A stretch of DNA of 5,194 bases from an uncultured Lachnospiraceae bacterium (lineage in GTDB: Bacteria; Bacillota; Clostridia; Lachnospirales; Lachnospiraceae). Positions 1-5,194 of the stretch are shown here, piece after piece. The notes below the pieces were generated by a model. It made no database searches. It had not been told where the DNA came from and saw only the letters and a list, made by a program, of their open reading frames with translations. The stretch lies in contig CAMNGO010000155.1 of NCBI GenBank assembly GCA_946538445.1, positions 1-5,194 of the forward strand, in the 5' to 3' direction. Within the stretch, counting starts at the first letter, position 1. Each line of letters starts with the position of its first letter. The translations under genes were made by a program, and so were the position numbers.

Positions 1-1094
1 AAGAGTCCAAGACCATGCTCACAGAGCTTGACCTGGTAGAAGGTATGCAGTTCGATCGTGGATACATTTCCGCTTATATGGCTACGGATATGGAGAAGAT
101 GGTGGCAGAGATCGATAATCCTTATATCCTGATCACCGATAAGAAGATCAGCAATATCCAGGAGATCCTTCCGCTTCTGGAGCAGATCGTTCAGAGTGGT
201 GCTAAATTACTTATCATCGCTGAGGATATCGAGGGTGAAGCTCTCACCACATTGATCGTAAATAAATTAAGAGGAACTTTCTCTGTTGTCGGCGTGAAAG
301 CTCCGGGTTACGGTGACCGCAGAAAAGCCATGCTGGAAGATATCGCCATCCTTACAGGTGGTACTGTAATCTCCGAAGAAGTAGGCATCGATCTTAAGGA
401 TGCTACGATGGATATGCTCGGCCGTGCCAAATCCGTGAAGGTAGAAAAAGAGACTACTGTCATCGTGGACGGTGCAGGCGCCAAGGACAGAATCGAGGCA
501 AGACTGGCACAGATCAAAGGACAGATTGCAGGGACAACCTCCGAATTCGACAAAGAGAAATTACAGGAAAGATTCGCAAAACTCTCCGGTGGTGTTGCAG
601 TGATCCGTGTAGGTGCAGCAACTGAGACCGAGATGAAAGAAGCAAAACTTCGTCTTGAGGATGCTCTGGCAGCCACAAAAGCAGCTGTGGAAGAAGGCGT
701 TATCGCAGGTGGCGGTTCCGCATATATCCATGCAGCCAAGAAGGTAAAAGAGATGGCAGCTACATTATCCGGCGACGAGAAGACAGGAGCAGAGATCGTG
801 CTCAAAGCCCTGGAAGCTCCTTTATTCCACATCGCAGCTAATGCAGGTCTGGAAGGATCTGTCATCATCAATAAGGTAGAAGAGAGCGAAGCAGGCGTCG
901 GATTCGACGTGCTGGAAGAGAAATACTGTGACATGATCCAGGCAGGTATCATCGATCCTACCAAGGTCAGCAGAAGCGCACTGCAGAATGCTACCAGCGT
1001 AGCTTCCACACTTCTTACCACAGAGTCCGTTGTGGCAGAGATCAAAGAGGATCTTCCTCCGATGCCCGCAGGCGGCGGAATGGGAATGATGTAA
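1..1094 (+). CDS. groEL: 60 kDa chaperonin GroEL, 5' truncated by the window edge
   Basis: GroEL is the large subunit of the cytosolic ATP-driven GroEL/GroES folding chamber. The reading frame is open from base 3 (E-S-K-T-M, matching the family's end of the intermediate/apical junction), so the ATG at 15 is internal and roughly the first 180 residues lie upstream. Recognisable in order, numbered from that ATG: the apical domain with EGMQFDRGY (9-17), DKKISNI (42-48), IIAEDIEGEAL (67-77) and KAPGYGDRRKAMLEDIA (95-111); the return to the equatorial domain with KLSGGVAVIRVGAATE (189-204); and EDALAATKAAVEEG (215-228). D216 there corresponds to the Asp needed for ATP hydrolysis (D398 in E. coli), followed by AGGG. 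DPTKV and a Gly/Met-rich end (GGGMGMM) complete it. The Gly-Met tail is shorter than in E. coli, as in many Firmicutes. groES is expected upstream. No defect is visible. Confidence 0.98.
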   Translation, partial: ESKTMLTELDLVEGMQFDRGYISAYMATDMEKMVAEIDNPYILITDKKISNIQEILPLLEQIVQSGAKLLIIAEDIEGEALTTLIVNKLRGTFSVVGVKAPGYGDRRKAMLEDIAILTGGTVISEEVGIDLKDATMDMLGRAKSVKVEKETTVIVDGAGAKDRIEARLAQIKGQIAGTTSEFDKEKLQERFAKLSGGVAVIRVGAATETEMKEAKLRLEDALAATKAAVEEGVIAGGGSAYIHAAKKVKEMAATLSGDEKTGAEIVLKALEAPLFHIAANAGLEGSVIINKVEESEAGVGFDVLEEKYCDMIQAGIIDPTKVSRSALQNATSVASTLLTTESVVAEIKEDLPPMPAGGGMGMM

Positions 1095-1103
1095 AATTCA
1101 TAG

Positions 1104-1137
1104 GAAGGATACCTGATTCAGGTATCCTTCTTGTTTT
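1104..1137 (+). terminator. Rho-independent terminator of groEL
   Basis: A perfect 12-bp stem (1104-1115 with 1119-1130, GAAGGATACCTG and its complement) has a 3-nt loop. It is followed by a T-rich run (TTGTTTTAT). It begins 10 nt after the groEL stop, so it closes the groEL transcript and separates it from the next operon. Confidence 0.93.
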
Positions 1138-1196
1138 ATATTGCGAGTTTTTATAAAATATGTAAAAGGTCCCGAAACTCCTTACTGTCCCAAAGG

Positions 1197-1225
1197 TTGC
1201 GTTTGTAAGACAAAATTGATACAAT
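1197..1225 (+). promoter_or_regulatory. Sigma-A-type promoter with extended -10 for the ACT-led operon
   Basis: The -35 box TTGCGT (1197-1202) and the -10 box TACAAT (1220-1225) are separated by 17 bp. A TG dinucleotide at 1217-1218, one base before the -10 box, makes it an extended -10 promoter. The inferred transcription start is near 1232, giving a leader of about 65 nt before the ATG at 1297. The leader holds only a weak 5-bp hairpin (CTCAT 1254-1258 with ATGAG 1266-1270). The promoter lies after the groEL terminator, so it most likely starts the 1297-3251 operon independently. Confidence 0.75.
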
Positions 1226-1296
1226 ATTATTCAGTATCTGACAAGGGACAAGACTCATAGGATCCATGAGGATGAGAGGAAAACAGGAGAAGAGAT

Positions 1297-1671
1297 ATGA
1301 TCATAAAACAAGTGACCGTAATCGTTGAGAATAAAGAAGGAAAGTTAAAAGAAGTGATGGATATCATCAGCAGCCAGGGGATCGATGTACATGCCCTGAG
1401 TATGGCGGATACCGTGACCAGACTGATCGTGGATGATCCCGAGGGGGTAAAAGATATCTTGGAAGATCAGGGCTACCAAGTCCATCTGACGGATGTCATC
1501 TCCGTGAAGGTGCCTTCCAGACCCGGTTCCTTGATGGATATGCTTCACAGGATTACGGAAGCGAAGATCAATCTGGAATACATGTATGCCCATGCGTCCG
1601 GTTCCGGTATGATCTTTCTCCCCTCCGATGTGAAGAAAACCGATGAGATCCTGAAAGACTGGGAAGAGTGA
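1297..1671 (+). CDS. Short tandem ACT-domain protein, likely amino-acid sensor
   Basis: A 124-residue cytosolic protein consists of two ACT domains and nothing else. ACT domains bind small ligands, often amino acids, at domain interfaces. Domain 1 covers about residues 4-66, with the signature ENKEGKLKEV (11-20) and QGIDVHALSMAD (27-38). Domain 2 covers about 67-120, with VPSRPGSLMDML (72-83) and INLEYMYA (91-98), a classic strand-turn-helix ACT core. From memory, stand-alone tandem-ACT relatives in Firmicutes are about 140-146 residues and often sit beside phenylacetate-CoA ligase-like genes. This one is shorter because both loops between core strands and the C terminus are trimmed in frame, and no such ligase is adjacent. 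The start is set by AGGAGA at 1285-1290, 6 nt before the ATG. It is the first gene of a probable operon. Its ligand and partner cannot be read from sequence. Confidence 0.88.
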   Translation: MIIKQVTVIVENKEGKLKEVMDIISSQGIDVHALSMADTVTRLIVDDPEGVKDILEDQGYQVHLTDVISVKVPSRPGSLMDMLHRITEAKINLEYMYAHASGSGMIFLPSDVKKTDEILKDWEE

Positions 1672-1674
1672 TCC

Positions 1675-2790
1675 ATGAAAAGAATGAAAATCTGTCTGGC
1701 CCTTCTGATCCTGGTGATAACCTGTACAGCCTGTACTCCCGGGGCATTTTCCGAGAGCTTCGCTTTCTCCAGGGATGATATCCCCATGATCCACAATATG
1801 GAAGAGCTGAAACAGTATGTAGAAGAACAGCTTCAGTTCGGAGCGGTCGAGTTCTCCTTCTCCACCAAAGATCTGGATATGGAGGATATCCAGAACATAA
1901 ACAGCCTGCTCCACGGCTACTACGGAGATGTGACTAAGTGCAAATCAGAAGGAACCATCCTGTCCTCCACCGTAAATATGACCTTATACTGTAAGCTGTC
2001 CGATAATTTTTATGTGGAGAGAAACTATTACAAGGGGGAAACGATTCCCGAGGATAATAAAGAAGCCAGGGAACTGGCCAAGGTCTGCAGAAAGATCCTG
2101 AAAAAGATGACCAGAGAAGTGGGAAAAGATGCATCCGATTATGAAAAGGAACTGTGGATCCACGATTACATCGTCACACACACCTCCTACGGATACGAAG
2201 AAGGGGAAGATGCCCAGTCAGAAAACAGCGATGCCCATGAGAGCTATGGCGCGCTGGTTAACCACAGGGCGGTTTGTAACGGCTATTCCTACGCCATGAA
2301 ACTCCTGTGCAACCTGGCAGGCCTGGACTGCAGGATCATAACCGGCCAGGGAAATGACGAGAATCACGCATGGAATATGGTGAAGATTGATGATGAATGG
2401 TACCATGTGGATGTGACCTGGGATGATCCCTCTCCAGACCAGGAAGGAAGGATCGTCTACACCTATTTTAACATCAATGATGAACGGGCTTCCCTGGGCC
2501 ATACATGGAATACTGCCCGATATCCGGAAGCCACCTGTATGGACAATAATTACTACATCAAAAATGACCTCTTCTGTGAAGATTATGATGAATTCAAAGA
2601 AAAATGTATCCAGATCCTTCAGGAGGAAGATAGGAATCGGATCCAGCTGATGGTGGGAGACTATGACGGCAGTATCTATTCCGAAGCCAACATGGAATTC
2701 CTCTTTGATTATTCCGATGCCTTTTCCTTTAATTACCAGAGCCTGGGAGAGATCCCTTACATGACCCTGGTGATCAACCTGAATCACTAG
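1675..2790 (+). CDS. Transglutaminase-like domain protein, predicted surface lipoprotein
   Basis: A 371-residue predicted exported protein. Residues 1-20 form a signal peptide: KRMK, then a hydrophobic stretch CLALLILVIT, then cysteines. C20 in the context T-A-C is the likelier lipidated cysteine, with C17 (V-I-T-C) as an alternative. About 21-150 is an unassigned N-terminal region. The transglutaminase-like core runs from about 152 to 252: WIHDYIVTHTSYGY, then AVCNGYSYA with nucleophile C201, ENHAWNMV with H231, and WYHVDVTWDDP with D246. The Cys-His-Asp triad is therefore intact. YFNINDE and HTW (265-278) follow, as in clostridial relatives. The family includes cysteine proteases and amidases as well as crosslinkers, so the reaction is open; a role on cell-surface protein or peptidoglycan is inference. 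It starts 3 nt after the ACT gene stop with a modest GGGAAGAG site (1661-1668) inside that gene, suggesting translational coupling. An in-frame ATG at 1684 is an alternative start. Confidence 0.88.
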   Translation: MKRMKICLALLILVITCTACTPGAFSESFAFSRDDIPMIHNMEELKQYVEEQLQFGAVEFSFSTKDLDMEDIQNINSLLHGYYGDVTKCKSEGTILSSTVNMTLYCKLSDNFYVERNYYKGETIPEDNKEARELAKVCRKILKKMTREVGKDASDYEKELWIHDYIVTHTSYGYEEGEDAQSENSDAHESYGALVNHRAVCNGYSYAMKLLCNLAGLDCRIITGQGNDENHAWNMVKIDDEWYHVDVTWDDPSPDQEGRIVYTYFNINDERASLGHTWNTARYPEATCMDNNYYIKNDLFCEDYDEFKEKCIQILQEEDRNRIQLMVGDYDGSIYSEANMEFLFDYSDAFSFNYQSLGEIPYMTLVINLNH

Positions 2791-2822
2791 CAACCGCTAA
2801 GAATATATGGAGTTGATGAGAT

Positions 2823-3251
2823 ATGACAAAAGAACAATTTTTAACGGAACTGGAAGAATGTCTGGTGGAAGAGATCCCTCAGGCAGAATTGGCGGATACT
2901 TTAGATTATTACCGGGACTATTTCAGGGAAGAAGAACTTGGCGGAAAAACGGAAGAAGAGATCCTGGCATCCCTTGGGAGCCCCAGATTGATTGCCCACT
3001 CCATCCAGGATGCCCATGAGGATGCTCTGACCGGCACCACGGAAGGCTACTATGACGCGGAGGATGAAACCTTCCGGAAGGAAGGAGAGATGACTTCTTC
3101 CGATCAGATGAAAGCCCTGGCTGTGAAAGCCAGAACATTTGCGATCGTGCTGGCTGTCATTTTCGTGTCATTTTTCCTGATCAGAGCCCTGTTTCCGGTT
3201 ATCCTCATCGGTGTCGTCGCCATGTGGATCTATAACATGTTCCGCAGCTGA
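2823..3251 (+). CDS. HAAS (DUF1700) domain membrane protein
   Basis: A 142-residue protein. Residues 1-65 match the HAAS/DUF1700 pattern: M-T-K-E-Q-F-L-T-E-L at the start, a helix with LADTLDYYRDYFREE (23-37), then TEEEILASLGSPRLIAHSI (43-61), where L-G-S-P and the following Ile-Ala are typical. A charged linker (66-103) follows. The hydrophobic C-terminal part (about 105-140) is broken by R121 and P125, reading as two closely spaced membrane segments or one hairpin. HAAS proteins are commonly encoded beside PadR-type repressors; none is present here. It lies 32 nt after the transglutaminase-like gene with no terminator between, so it is probably the third gene of that operon. The start at 2823 has GGAG at 2809-2812, a somewhat long 10-nt spacing. 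A regulatory or membrane-anchoring role is inference. Confidence 0.85.
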   Translation: MTKEQFLTELEECLVEEIPQAELADTLDYYRDYFREEELGGKTEEEILASLGSPRLIAHSIQDAHEDALTGTTEGYYDAEDETFRKEGEMTSSDQMKALAVKARTFAIVLAVIFVSFFLIRALFPVILIGVVAMWIYNMFRS

Positions 3252-3272
3252 GAAGATAACACTACAAAATGA

Positions 3273-3301
3273 TTGACAAAAGATTTCGTTTATAATATAA
3301 T
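3273..3301 (+). promoter_or_regulatory. Perfect-consensus promoter of the tRNA-Met unit
   Basis: TTGACA (3273-3278) and TATAAT (3296-3301) are separated by exactly 17 bp, the full sigma-70/sigma-A consensus. An overlapping TATAAT at 3291-3296 would leave only a 12-bp spacer and is not favoured. Transcription would start near 3308, giving a pre-tRNA leader of about 43 nt. Consensus promoters are typical of stable-RNA genes. Confidence 0.9.
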
Positions 3302-3310
3302 GACATTCGT

Positions 3311-3349
3311 TGAGTGATGTGGGTTTGGCCTGTTATCATCACTCATTTT
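3311..3349 (+). promoter_or_regulatory. Leader stem-loop with short T run upstream of tRNA-Met
   Basis: TGAGTGATG (3311-3319) pairs perfectly with CATCACTCA (3337-3345) around a 17-nt loop, and TTTTC follows up to the mature tRNA 5' end. The stem begins within a few bases of the predicted transcription start and ends 5 nt before the tRNA. It could be a pre-tRNA processing structure, a weak attenuator, or a terminator for transcripts arriving from the upstream operon, which has no other visible terminator. The stem is seen directly; the function is not. Confidence 0.6.
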
Positions 3350-3350
3350 C

Positions 3351-3424
3351 GGCGGGATAGCTCAGTTGGCTAGAGCATACGGTTCATACCCGTAGTGTCG
3401 CTGGTTCGAATCCAGTTCCCGCTA
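3351..3424 (+). tRNA. tRNA-Met (CAU), elongator type
   Basis: A full cloverleaf of 74 nt. The acceptor stem GGCGGGA / TCCCGCT has seven pairs with a terminal G1-U72 wobble. The D arm is GCTC/GAGC, and the anticodon stem TACGG/CCGTA encloses the loop TTCATAC with anticodon CAT at 3385-3387. The variable loop has 5 nt. The T arm GCTGG/CCAGT, with a G-U pair, encloses TTCGAAT. The discriminator is A3424, and CCA is not encoded. The anticodon arm and the G1-U72 pair match, from memory, the Bacillus elongator tRNA-Met. An initiator tRNA would show an unpaired 1-72 and three G-C pairs next to the anticodon loop. tRNA-Ile2 (lysidine-modified CAU) usually has a C at position 32. It is the only gene in its transcription unit. 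Confidence 0.96.
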
Positions 3425-3433
3425 TTTACCGAT

Positions 3434-3462
3434 AACCGTAGATATTTATCTGCGGTTTTTTT
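3434..3462 (+). terminator. Rho-independent terminator after tRNA-Met
   Basis: A 10-bp stem, AACCGTAGAT (3434-3443) with ATCTGCGGTT (3448-3457) and one T-G wobble, has a 4-nt loop. A run of seven T (3456-3462) overlaps the end of the stem. It begins 10 nt after the tRNA and closes the unit before ispF. Confidence 0.92.
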
Positions 3463-3467
3463 ACTAT
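3439..3467 (+). promoter_or_regulatory. Possible weak ispF promoter overlapping the terminator
   Basis: TAGATA (3439-3444) and TACTAT (3462-3467), 17 bp apart, each match four of six consensus bases. The inferred start would be near 3474, leaving about 21 nt before the ispF ATG, just enough for its ribosome binding site. No better promoter is visible in the 32 bp between the tRNA terminator and ispF. Read-through from the tRNA promoter is the alternative. Confidence 0.3.
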
Positions 3468-3494
3468 CAATCGAAAACCGGGAGGACAGATCAG

Positions 3495-4037
3495 ATGAGA
3501 ATAGGTAACGGTTACGATGTACACCGGCTGGTGGAAGACAGAAAGCTGATTCTGGGGGGAGTGGAAATCCCTTATGAGAAGGGACTGCTTGGACATTCCG
3601 ATGCGGATGTTCTCCTCCATGCCATCATGGACGCATTATTGGGGGCAGCAGCTCTGGGGGACATCGGAAAGCACTTCCCGGACACGGACCCCGCTTATAA
3701 AGGGGCCAACAGCATGGAGCTCATGGCTCACGTTAAGAAGCTGATCGAAGAGCAATCCTACTTCATCGAGAATATCGATTGTACCATCATCGCACAAAGG
3801 CCCAAGCTGGCACCTTACATAGCTGCCATGAAGATCAACATCGCCCGGGTTCTGGGGATACAGCCAGGCCAGGTAAATGTGAAGGCCACCACGGAAGAAG
3901 GGCTGGGATTCACCGGCCAGGGACTTGGCATCGCTGCCAGTGCAGTCTGTCTCTTGTCTGAGATCCAGAATTACGTGGGAGCCGATGTGATGATGCAGGG
4001 GAAAAACTGCGAAGATTGTGAAGGATGCAGCCACTGA
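3495..4037 (+). CDS. ispF: 2-C-methyl-D-erythritol 2,4-cyclodiphosphate synthase IspF with Cys-rich tail
   Basis: IspF is the fifth enzyme of the MEP isoprenoid pathway. It converts CDP-methylerythritol 2-phosphate to the cyclodiphosphate and CMP, as a cytosolic Zn-dependent homotrimer. Its numbering runs parallel to E. coli IspF over the core. The metal ligands D8 and H10 lie in GYDVHR and H42 in VLLHA. H34 and D38 lie in GHSDAD, followed by DIGKHFPDTDP (56-66), K104 and the nucleotide-site motif KATTEEGLGFTG (130-141). Three core differences stand out from memory: E134 where T is usual, and Q142 and L144 where R and E are usual. The family is about 155-160 residues; this protein has 180, with a tail from about 160 ending C-E-D-C-E-G-C-S-H. 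The start has GGGAGGA at 3480-3486, 8 nt upstream. cysS follows after 31 nt. IspD is not in the window. Confidence 0.96.
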   Translation: MRIGNGYDVHRLVEDRKLILGGVEIPYEKGLLGHSDADVLLHAIMDALLGAAALGDIGKHFPDTDPAYKGANSMELMAHVKKLIEEQSYFIENIDCTIIAQRPKLAPYIAAMKINIARVLGIQPGQVNVKATTEEGLGFTGQGLGIAASAVCLLSEIQNYVGADVMMQGKNCEDCEGCSH

Positions 4038-4068
4038 GAGGGCGAGACCATACAGGAGGGAAAAGAAA

Positions 4069-5194
4069 ATGCAATTATATAATACCATGACGAACCGCAA
4101 AGAAGAGTTTGTACCCGTTCATGAGGGTAAGGTAGGCATGTATGTCTGCGGGCCTACTGTCTACAACTACATCCATATCGGAAATGCAAGACCCATGGTG
4201 GTATTTGACACGGTACGTCGTTATTTCGAGTACAAAGGATATGATGTGAATTACGTATCCAACTTCACGGATGTGGACGATAAGATCATCAAGAAAGCCA
4301 ACGAGGAGGGTGTATCCTCCCAGGAGATCTCCGAGCGCTACATCGAAGAATGCAAGAAAGATATGCAGGGATTGAATGTAAAAGAGGCAACCCATCATCC
4401 CAAGGCAACGGAAGAGATCGACGGCATGATCAATATGGTTCAGACCCTCATCGACAAGGGCTATGCCTATGAAAAGGACGGAACCGTATATTTCCGTACA
4501 AGACATTTCAAAGATTACGGACACCTGTCCAACAAGAACCTGGATGATATGCAGGCAGGAATCCGTATCGCCGTCAGCGATGAAAAAGAAGATCCCATGG
4601 ACTTCGTTCTCTGGAAACCCAAGAAAGAAGGAGAACCTTCCTGGCCATCACCCTGGGGCGACGGACGTCCCGGCTGGCACATCGAGTGCTCCGTCATGTC
4701 CAAAAAATACATCGGAAGAACCATAGACATCCATGCGGGCGGGGAAGATCTGGTATTCCCGCATCATGAGAATGAGATCGCCCAGAGTGAAGCTGCCAAT
4801 GGAGAGAAATTCGCCAACTACTGGATGCACAATGCCTTCCTGAATATCGACAACAAGAAGATGTCCAAATCCGCAGGCAATTTCTTTACCGTACGCGAGA
4901 TCAGTGAGAAATACCCTCTGCAGGTTATCCGCTTCTTCATGCTCAGCGCTCACTACAGAAGTCCGCTGAACTTCAGTGATACTCTGGTGGAGGCTTCCAA
5001 GAACGGACTGGACCGCATCCTTACCTGTGTGGACAATCTGAAGACCCTGGAAGAAACCGCTCCGGATCAGCCTATGACAGAGGCAGAGACCGCCAATGCA
5101 GAAGAGATCAAGAAACTGGTAGCCAAATACGAAGAAGCTATGGAAGATGATTTCAATACTGCAGATGCCATCTCCGCCATTTTCGAGATGGTTA
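4069..5194 (+). CDS. cysS: Cysteinyl-tRNA synthetase, 3' truncated by the window edge
   Basis: CysS is a class I aminoacyl-tRNA synthetase that activates cysteine and charges tRNA-Cys in the cytosol. The open frame runs from the ATG at 4069 to the last base without a stop, giving 375 residues of an expected 460 or so. The catalytic Rossmann fold shows YVCGPTVYNYIHIGNARP (25-42), with the HIGH-type motif HIGN at 36-39, and NKKMSKSAGN (262-271) with the KMSKS loop at 264-268. The cysteine-selecting zinc site is complete: C27, C207 (GWHIECS), H232 and E236 (PHHENE). FTDVDDKII (66-74) and SAHYRSPLNFS (293-303) are further family blocks. The missing part is the C-terminal helical and anticodon-binding region. 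AGGAGG at 4054-4059, 9 nt upstream, sets the start. It is probably cotranscribed with ispF, as no promoter or terminator fits in the 31-nt gap. In related Firmicutes the mini-RNase III and rlmB genes often follow. Confidence 0.97.
   Translation, partial: MQLYNTMTNRKEEFVPVHEGKVGMYVCGPTVYNYIHIGNARPMVVFDTVRRYFEYKGYDVNYVSNFTDVDDKIIKKANEEGVSSQEISERYIEECKKDMQGLNVKEATHHPKATEEIDGMINMVQTLIDKGYAYEKDGTVYFRTRHFKDYGHLSNKNLDDMQAGIRIAVSDEKEDPMDFVLWKPKKEGEPSWPSPWGDGRPGWHIECSVMSKKYIGRTIDIHAGGEDLVFPHHENEIAQSEAANGEKFANYWMHNAFLNIDNKKMSKSAGNFFTVREISEKYPLQVIRFFMLSAHYRSPLNFSDTLVEASKNGLDRILTCVDNLKTLEETAPDQPMTEAETANAEEIKKLVAKYEEAMEDDFNTADAISAIFEMV

Noticed and set aside
308..1045. Long open frame on the - strand opposite groEL
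   Set aside because: It lies wholly within strongly conserved groEL coding sequence, and its Ser/Ala-rich translation resembles no family. It is a codon-bias shadow.
1131..1157. Second promoter TTGTTT / TATAAA just after groEL
   Set aside because: The spacer is only 15 bp and the -35 falls in the terminator T run. The extended -10 promoter at 1197-1225 is much better.
1186..1250. Inverted repeat TGTCCC ... GGGACA flanking the ACT operon promoter
   Set aside because: Six base pairs separated by 53 nt are easily expected by chance, and no matching operator is known to me.
1095..1296. Possible CIRCE (HrcA) operator near groEL
   Set aside because: No TTAGCACTC inverted repeat is present. That element would be expected upstream of groES, outside this window.
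1405..1440. Frameshift or sequencing deletion in the ACT protein
   Set aside because: The frame is continuous with conserved motifs on both sides, and the missing residues correspond to whole codons, so a real shortened loop is more likely.
1345..1914. Long - strand open frame across the ACT and transglutaminase-like genes
   Set aside because: It spans two convincing + strand genes and their junction, with no own ribosome site or recognisable domain.
2218..2793. Long - strand open frame opposite the transglutaminase-like core
   Set aside because: The + strand carries the intact Cys-His-Asp triad here. The - strand product is low-complexity Ile/Val/His-rich shadow.
2807..3019. Open frame starting at the ATG at 2807, 16 nt before the HAAS gene
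   Set aside because: It is out of frame with the HAAS domain and has an Arg/Gly-rich nonsense-like product. The GGAG site better serves the ATG at 2823.
3351..3424. tRNA-Ile2 (CAU read as lysidine) or initiator tRNA-fMet
   Set aside because: The anticodon arm and acceptor end fit elongator tRNA-Met. There is no 1-72 mismatch or GGG/CCC stem as in initiators, and the loop base before U33 is T, not C as usual in tRNA-Ile2.

Overview
The window reads as ordinary chromosome from a Gram-positive member of the Clostridia, most likely a Lachnospiraceae-like gut anaerobe. This is inferred from several things: strong Shine-Dalgarno sites, Firmicutes-type promoters, a tRNA without an encoded CCA end, a surface transglutaminase-like lipoprotein, a HAAS (DUF1700) membrane protein, and the ispF-cysS order. 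No mobile element, CRISPR array, rRNA gene or sign of recent transfer was seen. All real genes lie on the + strand.

Layout: (1) 1-1094 is the 3' two thirds of groEL, closed by a strong intrinsic terminator (1104-1137). (2) An extended -10 promoter (1197-1225) drives a likely three-gene operon. It holds a short tandem-ACT protein (1297-1671), a transglutaminase-fold predicted lipoprotein (1675-2790) and a HAAS-domain membrane protein (2823-3251). The first two are separated by only 3 nt. (3) A separate small unit follows: a perfect-consensus promoter (3273-3301), a 9-bp leader hairpin (3311-3345), an elongator tRNA-Met(CAU) gene (3351-3424) and an intrinsic terminator (3434-3462). (4) ispF (3495-4037) and cysS (4069 to the window end, 3' partial) follow. 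They are 31 nt apart and probably cotranscribed.

The genes cover protein folding (GroEL), a probable ligand-sensing and cell-surface operon of unknown purpose, initiation-independent methionine decoding (tRNA-Met), isoprenoid precursor synthesis by the MEP pathway (IspF) and cysteinyl-tRNA charging (CysS). The points most worth a second look are the leader hairpin between a consensus promoter and the tRNA, the Cys-rich CxxCxxCxH tail on IspF directly ahead of cysS, and the uncharacterised ACT / transglutaminase / HAAS operon. I see no clear evidence of a wholly new system; these are candidates for unusual local features.
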